Source: Onchocerca volvulus (lineage: Eukaryota; Nematoda; Chromadorea; Rhabditida; Onchocercidae). From it: DNA of 64,000 bases. Below the pieces are notes generated by a model that saw only the letters and a program-made list of their open reading frames with translations, had not been told where the DNA came from and did no database searches. The stretch is from positions 11,138,621 through 11,202,620 of the forward strand of contig HG738137.1 of assembly GCA_000499405.2 (NCBI GenBank). Direction: 5' to 3'. This document shows, piece by piece, positions 1 to 19,400 of this stretch; within the stretch, counting starts at the first letter, position 1, and each line of letters starts with the position of its first letter. A program made the translations under genes and the position numbers.

Positions 1-2773
1 TACCAATTTCGAGATGAAGTTTATAAAAATTTATAATTTTGTCTGAGAAACAAAGGAAGAAAGAAATCAAACATCGAGGAGTGTTGCTGCATTGAAGCGA
101 AGGGTATATATTTTATTGGTATCCTTGAAAGATCATTCATTTTATAGATTTGCCGTACTGATACTGCCAAAAGAGGATGGAAAAGAGAAGGAAACTTCGA
201 TTGCAAGCCGTTCTTCAAAAAGACAAGAAAATTGATCGAAATGATTGATGAGTTTACACGACACTTCATGGATGAAAATGAAGAGACGAGAAAGAGGGAG
301 CATTCATTGTCCGGTCATTTTTATTGGTTCAATTTAAAAAATTGGAGAATTTTTGTTGAAATGATTTGAAATTTATTATCTCTTGAATGTTGCATTCATT
401 TTTAACATTTACTACGAATATTTAATTCATCAAAAAAAGTAAAAATATTATTCAAATATTTCCTAAAATTGCAATATTTTTTTTCTCATCTCACAATAAA
501 TCAAATTTAGGAATTATAAGATGATAGATGATCGATTCTTTCTTTCCCATTTTTTTTTCTAAAAATTTAAAAATATTTTATGATACAAATTAGACGATTG
601 CTTAGATCTATGTGGAATCGAAATAATAAGCAACGAAGTTTTCACTCAAACTGTCCATATTTAAAATCTTGAACTGTGAATGAGTATATCGAATAATTAA
701 TTAAACAATTGGGTTTTTATCATATTTGACCTTATAACACTTAGAAAAAAAAAAAGTCAATCATAGGTATCGAATAGAATATTCCGATTTGTTTATATTT
801 TATTTTAACTGGAATACAAAATAAAAAAGAATTGGATGAAATTCTTTCATATTATCAACAAACAAATAAATTCAGTGTCAAAGGTTATTCAAAAATAAAA
901 AAGAAGAGGTGGAATTGTTTTTTGTATTATTATCATCATATTAATCGCAGGTATTAAATAAAATAATTAGATTTACTTATATTTTAAGTTTTTTACCACA
1001 AAAAGTCATCAATGTCAAAGGTTAATCCATCATTATCTATTGATGCAATATCTCAGATATATGACATATCATACCATAGCATAAGTTATCATCGAATATT
1101 TATCTTTTTACTTCGATTGGCTTCAGTAAGTACCATATCATATGAATCAAATAAAAATATAAATATATTTTCTTCTATTCCATACATATATTAATTTATG
1201 TATTTATTGTAAAAAAGAGATTATAAGAGAACAAATATTCTAGCAGTAAATAAGTTTTGGCTTTATAACAAATCATTCCAAGACTTCTTGCTCCAACAAA
1301 ATCCGAGAGAATCTCAAGTGTCTCTTCATTTCAACAGAGTTACGAAGACAGGGATTTAAAATTTCTAAAACAAAATGATTCATAAATATTTCTGTCGTGA
1401 GACAAAGAGATTTCATAGTGATCCCTTGCGTAACACAATGTGAATTATGATTCAATTTAGCCATTTTGCATGAAGAAATTCACTGGTGTTGTCTTTGGCG
1501 CTGTGGGATGAACCAAATGTTGAGTTAAAGTAGTTCTATACAGTCCAACCTAGACTTTAATCCAACTGAATTAAAGTTGGAATGACTTTAGATTCCAACT
1601 CAATGATTCATTCTTAAAATCAATGATTGGTTCACTTCCGAGCGGGGTTCTGGTCCACCCTATATTTCTCGATCCACAGTTTTGATATTGTGAAGAAGAT
1701 ATATATTTTCATCCTTTTCCTAAATTTATAAATCTTTTCCTAAATTGCTTTCAACTTTCATTTTCAAAATAATGAAGGAAAAACTGAATCTTTGACTGGA
1801 ATTTTTCAAAATTGAGTTCAAGAATTTGAAAATTTCTCAGATTCAATTTTTAATTTAAATTAGCAAATTAGGGGTTATCTTTTAATTTGTTTTGCCCTGC
1901 TCTTTTTCAGATATACGAAATAGCTTCTCAATATAATTTCACATCATTAACCTTTCATTTAAAGCGCCGCTCGCCTTTAAGACAAGAAACAGAAACTGTA
2001 TGAATAAGTTTATCAATTGCTTGTTAACTATTGTTGGTAATCTGAGGACCCAGTAAATTAAATAAAATTCAGTGGAGCTTCTGGTCTCAGTATTCGGTTT
2101 GTAAATCGTTTTACTCCATTGATTAGCTGAAAAACAGAAATGGGATCGTGATCGAGTAGGAATTACTGGAATTTTTATAGCAAAAGTAACAAAGGAATTG
2201 TTTCTTCTTTACCTTTCCCAGTATATGTTGTGAGTAATCTAATCAAGGATAAACTAAATGAGAGCCTTAGCTAATTAAAGCTCTTCTTTATTATAAATCT
2301 TATTTTTGATTTATTGAACATAGCGTAAAAATGACGCTGTTTGCTCACATATTTTAAAATAAAATATGTCATTTTTATATCATTTTGAGGGATTTCTTTT
2401 AGTGAATCAGAAGTTGAATAGTTTCCTTTCTATTCATTTTTTTGCTGTTCCCTCAATTACCTATCCGTGCAAAATGAGCCTATTTTAGCTTGAAATAGAA
2501 AAATGGATTCAGCTTCACCAATTAAATTTGGAAATTTTCCTTAATAACGGATTAGTTTTAAATGTCTCATTCCTGCTGCCATTAAAGAAATGCAACGTGA
2601 AAATAAATGTCGAAATCAATATATTTCAGAATTTTTTGAAATTTCTATTTTTGAAATATTTCACGAAAAACGTAATTGCTTCTTGATTTCTTTCCATTGA
2701 TCATATGGGAATTGAATAAATTTTGAGCTATTTCTTTTTTTCTCGTTTTTAATTTTATACTGTTGCATTTTAG
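1..2773. other. AT-rich region without a recognisable gene
   Basis: No open frame here shows a recognisable domain or a chain of exons with splice consensus. The short frames near 21-269, 1012-1194 and 1273-1464 are AT-rich and of low complexity. Around 1549-1607 there is a small cluster of CCAACT/AGTTGG inverted words (for example CCAACT, 7-nt spacer, AGTTGG at about 1562-1580), which may be the remnant of a short palindromic repeat. The last few hundred bases should hold the promoter or outron of the alanyl-tRNA synthetase gene, but I see no clear promoter motif. Confidence 0.6.
2768..2773 (+). promoter_or_regulatory. candidate trans-splice acceptor of the AlaRS gene
   Basis: The sequence GCATTTTAG runs straight into the start codon at 2774. 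A nematode-type 3' splice site abutting an ATG with no coding exon upstream is typical of spliced-leader addition, which would leave a 5' UTR made only of the leader. A cis-spliced 5' UTR intron is the alternative. Confidence 0.4.
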
Positions 2774-8581
<5,808 letters not shown>

Positions 8582-10097
8582 TTTCTTATTTTGATTAAAG
8601 TAAATTCCTTTCACATGTTTTTATTGATTCAGGAATTTTGCCATTTGAGATGAATGTTTCGTAGATGGAATTTTTAAAATTTTAAGCATGAATTTGAGTG
8701 ATCTCATCTAAGTCATCATATGATTTGATTGACAGTGAGATTACAGATTATACATTTGTGAACTTACAAGTATTGTCTTACGAGTTTATATTTATTTATG
8801 ACTTTATATAGTTTATCAGTGGAGTTTTTTCACTTACAGCGAAAACAGTTTTTTTTTTCCGAAATATTCCACATTTTGAATTAATATAATGCTAAATTTC
8901 AATCTTTCGAAATATTCGCTCCAAAAATCTCAACATATTTATTGTAGAATTTCAGTGTAATATTGTTAAATTTGGATTTCCGTATTCATATTTTTGTAAA
9001 ATTAGTATAGGCAATGAACGTTTATAGGACATTTATCTTTCATTGCAGATTTAGTCTTATAAAATATAGCCTGATCAAAACTTCAGACTTCGAATTTTAA
9101 ATAACTATCCTGTAAACGCATTTGCTGTTACTTATTTAAAATGTTATGCTTGAAATCTTCTGGCCAAATCAAATCCTTGTTGTTTGTTGTATTATTTTAC
9201 ATATTATAGATTTGTTACATGTTCCTGACTCGCTTTATACTTGCAGTCTGCAGTTTTCCCAACCTTTTGAATTTAATTTGTGAAGGAAATTCAAAAAAGT
9301 AATTTAAAATGTTTTCTCACTTGAAGGCTCATGAAGGAATACTAAGACCGCTTATACTTCACAAACAAAAATCTCTAGGAAAAACGAGAAAATCCCAAAA
9401 TTTCCATTTCATCCTCTTTCTCTGCCAAAATGTTGACTGACCCTTCTGTAATCAAACAAACTACGTATCTCAGTTATTATACATTGTTTGTCTGGAAGTT
9501 TCTATGATCATTATCGTGTGTGCCAATTCCTTTATTCAAAAAAGATGCACTGGTTAATATAAGACAGTGGCAGAAGGAAACTGTATTTAATTCTAGTGTT
9601 CTTTTTTTCTTTGAAAACATTCAACAATACAACGGAAAAATTTGAATTGCTCCATAGGATGCAAGCATAAAACAAAAATATATCATACACAAAAACAATG
9701 TTATCCAAATAATTATTAAACAAATGAAAGCTGTGGGATGAGATATTTCAATTTATTGAGAAATAAGAACAATCATTTCATTCATCGACACTCGGGTTTT
9801 TTTTTTTTAAATTTTTCGGACGGTGACTAAACTTCTCGGACGTTCAATCTTTACATACCATGTAGAATTGATTAATCGAAAAAAAAATAGTTACAGGATA
9901 CTGATAAGCTCAGTGAAAGTAAATATATAAATAATTATAAGTAGATGAAGCAATATAGAGCGGTGTTTAATTAAATCAACTTAAACATATGTTCACTGTA
10001 TGAAAACGATGGGGATAAAGAAAAAAAGCATATTAAATTAAACCGTAATCTATTTATTGCACAGAACAACAAAATCGAAAGCAATAAATAATGGTTA
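8582..10097. other. spacer between convergent AlaRS and TLF genes
   Basis: It holds both 3' UTRs. There is no coding potential beyond short AT-rich frames. I see no AATAAA close behind the AlaRS stop, so that gene may use a variant poly(A) signal. Confidence 0.6.
10053..10058 (-). terminator. poly(A) signal of the TLF gene
   Basis: TTTATT on the plus strand reads AATAAA on the minus strand, about 40 nt beyond the TLF stop codon. This is a plausible nematode 3' UTR length. Confidence 0.5.
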
Positions 10098-12960
10098 TTA
10101 GACAACGTCTTCAAACTCATCCTCTTCTTCATCATCTTCATCACTGAAATAAACTCGATTCCCAAAAACTCCGGAAGAGCCCGGAAATCGCTGCTTTCCA
10201 TGTAAATTAGGCTGAAACAGTCATTGATACTGAATGGAATGTGGACAGCGTATACTAATAGTTCAACGATATGACTGCAAGACTATCTGAAGATAATCTA
10301 GCAGTACTATCTACCTTCCATTGCATATTTAAAACAGACACTTCATTCCGAAATTAACTTTGTAGTAAGTCTTATTCAATAAGACTTCCAATTGTCAGTA
10401 TTAGCAATAAGAAACGTAAGAATCGGAACCATATAATAGCTGAGAAATTTATCCCACTCAAATTTATTTCTCTCAGGATTTTTTACTAATTATACACAAA
10501 TGATAACCTGCATAACATGAGGTCTTTTGCTGTTATTATTAGATACTCCATGTTTCCGCTTACATGAGGGCTTCGCAATAGTGGGATTACGCAAGCGTAA
10601 AGCACACCGAAATTCCTTGATAATTGGATAAATCACTTCAATTGCTTTCATTACATCACTTTCAGATGCAGCTAGAAACAAGCAAAGAAATTAGATAAAC
10701 TTGAAATTTCATTTTCCAATTATTCTTTTGATTTCCATAAAGTTTAATCAAATTCGACGTTTGAAAACTTGCCGCCAGTAACAGTAATGCTGCCCGTTGT
10801 ATGAATTCGGAGTGTGGCTCGAGGACTTGTAGAACGCCATATTAGGCCAACTGATAATTCCGGTTCATATTGAGCACAGTCCGGGTATTTTTGTGCTAGC
10901 TAAAAAAAAAATCCATTAGATAATATCTTCATATATCAATTAGATGAAAAAAAAAAAAAATTACTTCTTCAATCTTTACACCAAAAGGCATTTTACAAGT
11001 TGCGAGCACATTACAAACACGATAATTCCGGATCCGAACAATATCCATCATCTTGCCCATACTTTTTTGGACCATACGCGCAACACCCCTAGCAGCTCGC
11101 TTGCATTCACTTTCACTACAATATTTACACAATTTGAACTTCAGCGAATTCAGAAGCGCAAATGAAACATTCTTTTAATTAAAATGAAATGATTTATGAA
11201 GTGAAGCAATTCTTATAAACAAAATATACCTGCGACATCCGACAATATAAATCTTTCCGGAGCTGTATATTTTGACATAACATGATGGATTTCTCTTTTG
11301 CTTCAACAAAACCTAAAGTTATGTAACTATAAAATTGATCGCTAGAAAGCAATACTGAAAAATCAAAGTATTTGAGATGCAATGTTTTATACAAAATTCA
11401 AATTAATGTTCAATGAAAAGCAAAACAACTTCTAAAGCATGGTTAATTGCAAGCAAATATGACAATTTATTGATCATACTGCGATAACAGGACTTCAAAT
11501 ACAGAATTTCCAAATCAAAGCGATACAATTTCAAATTATACAAAAAGGCAAGTTATTTTAAATCGTAACTCCACCAATAAAACATTACTGGATTGTAATA
11601 AAATGGTATGAAATACAAAAAATTTACGTCAACAATCACTTGGAAAGGCCGGAAAACACAATTCGAAATACTTACTCCTTGACCTCGATCCAATGCCACA
11701 TTGCCCGAACTTAAAGCTACGCGATGCAAATCAATATGCAGTGGAAGTGTATAATTACAAACAACATTTCGAATCTAAAATTATTTAAAGTGCTATTTAA
11801 AAAAAGAGTCATAAATATTAACTTTATCATTTTTAATGACACGAAAAAGTTACTTGGATATCAATTTCTCCATCTTCATCTGAATCATCTCGATCAACAA
11901 TCTCGGAGCTCGTCGAAGGTGGAGCTTCCTCTGTTTGCTCTTCATGTCCCATTTTTCTGCTGGACTGCAATTATCATATATTAAAGCAAGATTTTAAAAA
12001 ATACTACAGCCCATAAAACATGAAAATTTTCATCTTGAAAAATAAAATACAAAAATTTACAGCATCTATAATCGATTCCACATGTTCTTCATCTTCACGT
12101 ACAGGAACATTGAGATGAAATGAATCAATCTGAGATTGAGAAAACTCTGATATGGTCGAAAGCTGCAAATCAGAAGTCTCCAAGAGACTACTTCTAATCG
12201 AATTTGAATGTTGTGAATTGAATCCGTCCAAAAAATTATTCTTCGTCGTGCTGGAATGCCACACTGCACTCTGAAGAATTTGTATGTTGGGGTGAAAATT
12301 ATGTTAGTTCATTGTTATTGCTAAAACAGAAACACTATTCAAATGAATTATATTAAATTTATGTAGAATGTCCTTCTTCGATGAACATTCTATTCAGTTT
12401 TGCATGCAACATGAAATAAAGTGATCCTTTCTAAATAATGAAGAATTAACATTAATTAATTCTATACTTTGAAATTCAAAGAGTAAGAGAATGAAAAACG
12501 GTTTATAAAAATAACAAAATTGATCATTACTTCGGTTTGTGATGAGACAGATTCAGTATGCAGTGATGTTTCTAATGCCATATAAGTACTGTTTGCAGCC
12601 TAAATCAATCACAGTTGATAAAAGTAGAGAGAATGAATATGAGCAACTATTTCATTAACTCCTCAGTTCATTATTGAAACCCAAACTTCGAATTTCTCGA
12701 AATTTTCGATATTAAGGGCTAAAGAAAAATGGAGACCATTTTTCGGTTAGTGATTAAAATAACAGCTTAGACAATTATGACTCCATAAATCGTAATTTAA
12801 AATTGAAGGGTGGAACTTCGAAATTCCTGTCAGAAACAAACTGTCCGATAACTGCTAACAGAGAAATTTCAGTGGTAACCTTAGTAGTTGTATTCGTAGT
12901 GACGGAAGTGCCATTAAGAGCATAATTCCCATGATCATTCTGATATGCAGATATGCTCAT
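10098..12960 (-). CDS. tlf-1: TBP-like factor (TLF/TRF2 family), 10 exons
   Basis: A paralogue of TATA-binding protein that works in the nucleus in Pol II initiation at promoters mostly lacking TATA. Exons in transcript order: 12960-12880, 12599-12531, 12270-12061, 11964-11854, 11774-11676, 11312-11230, 11115-10965, 10899-10773, 10671-10508, 10211-10098, giving 402 aa. Residues 1-157 are a Ser/Thr/Asp/Glu-rich, apparently disordered arm. The two-repeat core starts near 158 (IRNVVCNY, then IYSSGKIYIVG). Repeat 2 has VCNVLATCKMPF, YEPELS, TTGSITVTG and VIYPII. The family's diagnostic MPF and SSGK words are present. The C-terminus has a basic patch and a very acidic tail (SDEDDEEEDEFED). The intron after residue 310 needs a GC donor. 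The first-exon donor (AAG/GTTACC at 12880) is the least certain junction. A diverged second TBP is the only alternative; TLF fits better. Confidence 0.9.
10767..10772 (-). other. GC splice donor in the TLF gene
   Basis: On the minus strand the exon ends ACTGGCG and the intron begins GCAAGT. The only nearby GT donor, four bases on, puts the next exon in a frame with an immediate stop. The GC donor keeps the gapless family alignment TVTG-AASESDV. Confidence 0.8.
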
Positions 12961-15424
12961 TTTTTCTTTTCAACGATCACAAAAATCGCATTCGTTGAAT
13001 TGCAAACAGTTAAGTACTTAATAACCAACGATCAAAGTACATCACCACCTGTAATTAATTCATTCTACTGAAACACATATAGAAAGTAGTCAGATGACTA
13101 AACACTTCTAGGAATAAAATCAAAAAGTAAATAGGTTCTGGTACCAATCAAAACGATAAGTGAGGAAGAAATTTCCGTCTAACATGAAGTCTTAAACTTT
13201 TTTGAAGTCTTAAGATTAAACTTTACGTTTAAAGGAAAAATCAAACAGATTTATCCTGTAATGGCTCTATCTCTATATTATATATAATTATAATATCGCA
13301 AGTTATTTCAAATTTAAAAGAATTATTTGTCAAATTTTCCATTTCTTTTTTCTCAGCGAGCCGTCTTTTGTCAAGGAGTTTATTACAGTTACAAATAACA
13401 AATTAGCTAGAATCAATCTATTTTCTGTAATATTAACACCCTCCAAAACGTATGAAAAAGGAAAAATTCAGGGGGTGTAGCCAAGAAGATTCACAACTAT
13501 AACTATCTTAGCAGATCATCTATAAATGCATAGCTCACCTTTCTATCTGGAAGTAATTATTTCCTTCAGCAATAATTAGCATTTTGTAGCTAATGGAATG
13601 ATAGTTATTAATTGTTTTCCCCAATTAGACTACTTTCATGCAACTCTCATATCATTTCACATTTCATCAAGGAAATTGATATTATCATATTCTTAATGGA
13701 TGTTAGTAGTTCCATACCGAACTATCACTACCAAACTGTCATCCAAATTACACCATAACCTTCACCCCCGAACAACAATTTATAGATCTCCACACTACAG
13801 TAACCCTTGGAATGAAAGACAAGTCTTCCTTTCGAGACTGCGCTTTTTATTATTATTTCCATTAAATACAATACGTCCATTGAACTTTCTCATCTACAGA
13901 CTGAAACAATGAGGTAAGGAAGAAAGAAAAATTCGACATAAACTATATCCTGTTCACTTATCTTAGTCTATCCTATTTCATTGTAATATTCAGTGATTCT
14001 CGAAAACTGTAGAAATGTGACCTCAGAATTTATTTGCAACATTTTAGAAGATACTTAATGCATTATTAACTTTAGAGTATTTCATTCAATCTGTGATCCA
14101 TTTTTTTTTTCAACCTATACATATCACTAGTATCCATCTGTTAAACTTGATATTGATCGAGGTAATAACTGCTCTGGCATTATTTGAGTCAAACTGATCT
14201 TTCCCATCAATCGATCAGAAGTAATATCGGCTAAATTGTTCCAACCTTTGCTCATATGGAGTACAACGAAGTATTTCCGTATATTGTATACGGATTATGT
14301 AAGATTAATTTAAGTCGTGTAAAATCATTTATGGTAAGTTTGCTCCGTTTGATCCACTTCATATATAGAAGATATTCGAGCTATTCGACTAACTCATAAA
14401 GTCCTCACAATTAGAAAACTTCACAAAAGCTACAGGGTTCATCATGCATGAAAAACTAAACTCCAAATCCACGGAGCGATCATAATTTTCATCGCGACCG
14501 ACCAGAACCGCAAATGGAATGCCAAATCAAATTATGGCCGATACCAGGAACATTACGAAAATGACGAATCTATTATCTAGTATTTAATTTTTTTAAGTTT
14601 TATTTTTATTTTATTTTATTACTTTTTTGTTTTAGACGAGTCTAGTATTTTATTGAAATATAAAAATATTATTTTAATTACGAAGAATTTAATAGAAATT
14701 TTTTCAAATTAAGCCTTTTTTATATTTGAGATGGACAGATGAGTGTGAAATGATTTATGCTTGGTTATGGTCGATTATACTTGGTTATAGTCGATATAAT
14801 GCAGTTGAACCAAATCATGAGGGTAAAAACTGGCTCATTGCTCATGTATTAGAGAAATAATTGGAAGTTTTAGTAACTGACATCATTCTACCGTCGTTTA
14901 TTTTTGATTCGTTTTCCACTTCTTTCTTATCTTATTATTATCCTTAATTACAGTACTTTCAAACTTCTCTTCGATATCGTTCATTCGAATTCATCATTTG
15001 AAATATGATCTAATATGCATTCATTTATGATATTACTTAAATATATTATTTAGATATAAATTTGTTTTTCAGAATATTTTATATGGATCATTTTTCATAA
15101 AGATTAGGGCTATTATTGTGCATAATAGCTAAATTAATGAAACTTTCTCATAAAGATTACGGCTATTATGTACAATAAACTATGATAAGCTATGTAAAAT
15201 TATTAGAAACAACAAACTTATGTTTTTTTTAAAGAAATTCTTTCATGATCCATTTTATTTCTTATCCATTTCACATAAATTTGTGCTCTTTGTTTTCATT
15301 CCATTAAATTTCTGCTAGTTTGAACGAGCTGTAGTATATCATTTATCTTGTTTTCTTCGAAATTAATAGAATTGATTTTTAAGAAGTAAACAGACATAAA
15401 ATATCTGGAGATCGGAGATCAGAA
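12961..15424. other. spacer between divergent TLF and CRIPT genes
   Basis: This head-to-head spacer should carry both promoters. I see no gene; the open frame at 13700-13912 has no recognisable domain. At 14760-14799 a 20-bp unit resembling CTTGGTTATGGTCGATTATA is repeated twice in tandem with a few mismatches. The acceptor for a TLF leader is not clear: the bases before its ATG read GAAAAGAAAAA. Confidence 0.6.
15095..15172 (+). repeat. direct repeat with a perfect hairpin, upstream of CRIPT
   Basis: TCATAAAGATTA followed by GGGCTATTAT (15095-15115) recurs as TCATAAAGATTACGGCTATTAT about 54 bases further on. In the first copy GCTATTAT (15109-15116) pairs perfectly with ATAATAGC (15122-15129) across a five-base loop. 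Confidence 0.6.
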
Positions 15425-16175
15425 ATGGTATGTGATTCATGTAAGTCTTTCTTTCTTTAATTTTGAAAGTTTTACTTTTGTTTCTGAATTGTTTCTTCGT
15501 AATTCACACTTTTTCCAGCATGTTTTTCTCACATCTCTTTTTCTAAATTTTTTTCAAACTTCTTTCTATATATTTGCTCCCTTTATTCTTTACCTTTTTA
15601 ATTGAGTATATTTCATAAATTAAAAAATTTTCTCTTCTCGAGATTTCAATCTAATTTATATTTTAATTTCTTTGTTTTACAGGTGTAAAGAAACTTGGCA
15701 AAATAGCAACTATTGATCCGTATCGAACGAAATCACGCAATGAAAGCGCTGGACCGATAAAAAAAGGTGGCGATGAAAATAAGCTCCTTTCAACTAGAAA
15801 AGACAGGTAAATTTGGATGAAGATCATCCGTACTGTTACTTGGTAGCTAAAATAATAGTCTAACATATTATTTTTGACTTTTTGAAATTCTTAGCAAGTT
15901 TCAGTTACCAAAAATTTTCATTTAAATTGAATACAAGTATGTGATTAGCAGAGTTCAACAAGGATTTCAGGATTATATGCAATGAGAATTTTCTTTGTTT
16001 CAATTTTAGGTTCCAACCGTATAGTCAGGAATTCAGGAAATGTCGAATTTGCAAGACAGTTGTACATCAAGTTGGTTCACACTATTGTCAACAGTGCGCA
16101 TATCAAAAAGCCATCTGTGCAATGTGTGGTAAAAAAATGGCCGACACCAAGAAACTGAAAATGTCTTCAGTATAA
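15425..16175 (+). CDS. cript: CRIPT, cysteine-rich PDZ-binding protein, 3 exons
   Basis: A small zinc protein known to bind the third PDZ domain of PSD-95 type scaffolds and tubulin, and also linked to the minor spliceosome in other animals. Exons 15425-15440, 15683-15806 and 16010-16175 give 101 aa, exactly the usual length. The family start MVCDSC is split by the first intron, so exon 1 has only 16 coding bases. Four CxxC pairs are visible: CDSC near the N-terminus, CRIC, CQQC and CAMC. GSHYCQQCAY and ICAMCGKK are the family signature. The C-terminus SSV keeps the S/T-x-V class I PDZ ligand. Same strand as PAM, but 5.7 kb away, so not an operon. Confidence 0.96.
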
Positions 16176-16399
16176 ATATTATTTTATCATTTTATTGAGT
16201 AAGTACTTTAAGAAAATTATTAGATGGAAACTTTTCTTTTGCAAAATTGGTTTTCCACGGAGTTCATAGCTGCTTAAAGTTGTTTGGTACTTTTTTTTCG
16301 GGATCGTAATTGAAAACAGAAACGAAAACACAATTTGTATCAGTACAAGTATTTTGTCGTCAATTTTATATCATTTTCTTATTGTCCCTATTTGCTCAT

Positions 16400-16405
16400 A
16401 ATAAA
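16400..16405 (+). terminator. candidate poly(A) signal of CRIPT
   Basis: This is the AATAAA I note downstream of the CRIPT stop, 225 nt after it. Confidence 0.4.
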
Positions 16406-19400
16406 TTTGCAAGATCCAAAGTTTGTTCAAAATTCCAAAAAGTAAATCTTAATTTTATTTTTATTTTGTAGTGCTGTTTTTTTATTAAGTATAGGACTAT
16501 GGAGGGGGAAGGAAGGAGGATATGAAAGACAAAAAATGAAATCAGCTGTTATCTTATCTATGATAGTTCTAAGCATTTCACAAATTTACAAAATTCAAAA
16601 TAAATACAGTGAAATTGAAATTCCACGTTTGTGCTTCATAGCTTTCAAAGCTTTGAGATTATTTTCCAGTTTCCTTAAATTTTCCTGTGCTTTTTTTCAT
16701 TTGTCACATTTTTGATTTATGTTATGTTTGAAAATGGTATCTTTTTCTACATGTATATGCTATAATTGATCAGTTCTGTATATAATTACTTTACTGAATT
16801 ATGAACTGTACATATCTTTTAGCAAAAAAGCGTTCAATCTCTCCATTTCTATTACTAAAGACCTTTTTACAGTACATGCATAAGTATTTAATTTTTAAAA
16901 TCGAATAAAATAAGAAAGATGGAATTATTAGATTAGACAGGAAATTTGAAAATTTCATTTTATTGTTTGAAAAAATAATTTCTTTTATTCGAAAATTCAG
17001 ATGGGTACTAATTTCTTTATTTATGTTTGATAAAGTTACATTATGAAATGTTGGATGTAGTTGGAGAGAGTTACATTTTTTATTATTACAAGAATGTTAT
17101 GATATTATTCGGTAAATTCAACGAACTTTTTTTGAAACTGTTTTAGTAAAATAGATGATAAATTAATTTGATTTTATATTTAATTCACAATATGCTATGA
17201 TTATAACTTTTCTTCATTAAATGGAACGGAAATAATTAAATATAATATAGATGAAAAGATTCAATGATGACAAAAGGTCCCGAAAGGTCAGACAAAAAGA
17301 ATTTTCAGGTCAAATTAGTGTTTAAAATGAATTATTTGAAAATGAATTGGAAGGTCCGTAATTGCATAAATCTATACAGGTTACGATTATGAATGCATAT
17401 GGTGGTTCTTCGAATTCACTTAAATTTTATTCCTGTTTTTATGGAATATTATCATTTGTTCGGAAGTTAGAAAGATTGATCTGATCGAATTCGGTGATAA
17501 GAGAAAGTATTGTGACTTTTGTGATAAGAAAATGGTGTCATTTGGTGAATTCATTATTAGAGAAGTCCGAGGTGAATCATTGCATTCTTTACATTTCACT
17601 TGTCCTATTTCCTTCTTCTACTATCATCAAATATTTCACTGCTTTAGCGCCTTTTCTAAAATAACGCATTCTTGAAATGAATCTAACGGAAAAACTTAAA
17701 AAACGACGTGATCCTTCATGAAAACACGTAAAAAACAGATAATAATCTTTTGATTTTTTGTTACTTCTAACCAGATGCTTCTTACTTACTTATCGAGTAT
17801 CCAATATTTAGTTTCCTCATTTTGCACTACTAAATATTCTGAGATGTTTATATCAGCCAAAAAGATCAACAGAAAAAATTGTCATCATAAATATATGTCA
17901 ATATTATCTTCCAATTATTTATTTCAAACTTTTGATAAAAAAAAAGAAAAAAAAAATGATGGAATGACGAAATGAACTAGTTACAGTGAATTTCCTTTTC
18001 CGGCAATTATTCTCATTTTGTTTTTTTCTCTTTTTTCATTGAACTTGATCTTCATGATTTTACCGAAATTAACGAATAAATAGAATATATTGACTATTCT
18101 CTCACTACTTTCTCCCTCTCTCTCTTTCTGCCTGTCTCTCATTTCGTCCCCTTTTTTCAATTAGCCTAGCAAGCCCAGCAATTTTCGAGCCTATTCATGC
18201 CTAGTATAATCCTCAGTTGCATATGGCTTTCATTTAAATGTGCCCAAGTTGAAAGTGATTATTGACTACGAGTTAATTGTTTTTATTAATCGGTCGTATT
18301 TTTTAACTCAAAATAGACTACAGAATCTTTTTTGATAAAAATTTTTCACTGGACAAAAAGACTGATGAAATTCCTTTCATCAAATATTTGTAAATTTAAA
18401 AAGATGAAATTAAATAATGCAAATAATTATAATTTATAATTATTTTTTCTAGCACCATTCATCAGTATTGAAATTTATTCAGTTGAAAATTACTTTTCTA
18501 TCATTTTAGCAAAATTTTAGATCAAAATTTTGCCTTTTTTCTTGCTACTAATTTAAAAAATGCGAAATTTCTTTCCTCTCTTTTGTATTAAAAAAAAAAA
18601 GTCCTTTGAAATGATTTCATATTTCATGCATTCGTAAATTATTTCCTTTTCATCCAGAAAGTTCATATTATTTTCTATCCATTTTTCTTTTTTTAACGAA
18701 TTGGTTGGTATTTTCTATTTTATTAATTAATTTTAATTTCATTCTTAAAAGCTTTTTCTATTCTCGATTTTTAGTTATTTTTGCTATAATCATCTCTAAT
18801 TATTACTATGATAATTAATTTCATGCTAATTAACTCGATCGATGATTGATTCAAATATTATTATTCTTCGCGTTCATTATAATTTGTAATCGTTCAGTAA
18901 AATTAAATTCCTTTTACAATTCATTATTGATCGATACCTTTCGTGACACTGTCTGACTTGAGCATTCACTTCCTCGTAATAATTCGATATTTACAATTTC
19001 TACCATCATTTTCTACTTCTCTCTTTTATAGAGATACTCTTATTAATTACTAAAAATCGTAATAATATCTCCCGTAAAATATCGGGGAAATTCCATTGCG
19101 GTACAAGAATGACTAAGATTGAATGAACTTGGTGGAATAACAACTTTAAATTTAAATCAATATGATATTTCTAAATATTGATCGATTAAAATCGAATTAA
19201 TGATTATTAATCATAATAGTTATAGATTATTACTATGACTCTATCTTCATCGAAAATCTCTCCTCTTATCTCTTCGTTTGGATTTATTTTTTCATTATCA
19301 AAAATTTTATTTGCAAGGTACCATTTTCTTCTTCAGAATGAAACCGGTTTTTTTAGGTATCATTCGTAAAACAAGTTTTTCAGAAAATTCTGAATTTACT

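Noticed and set aside
9971..10201. 76-codon frame at the TLF 3' end
   Set aside because: Wrong phase. The exon at 10211-10098 in another frame joins cleanly and encodes the acidic tail.
13700..13912. 70-codon plus-strand frame between TLF and CRIPT
   Set aside because: No motif, no splice partner, and composition like its surroundings.
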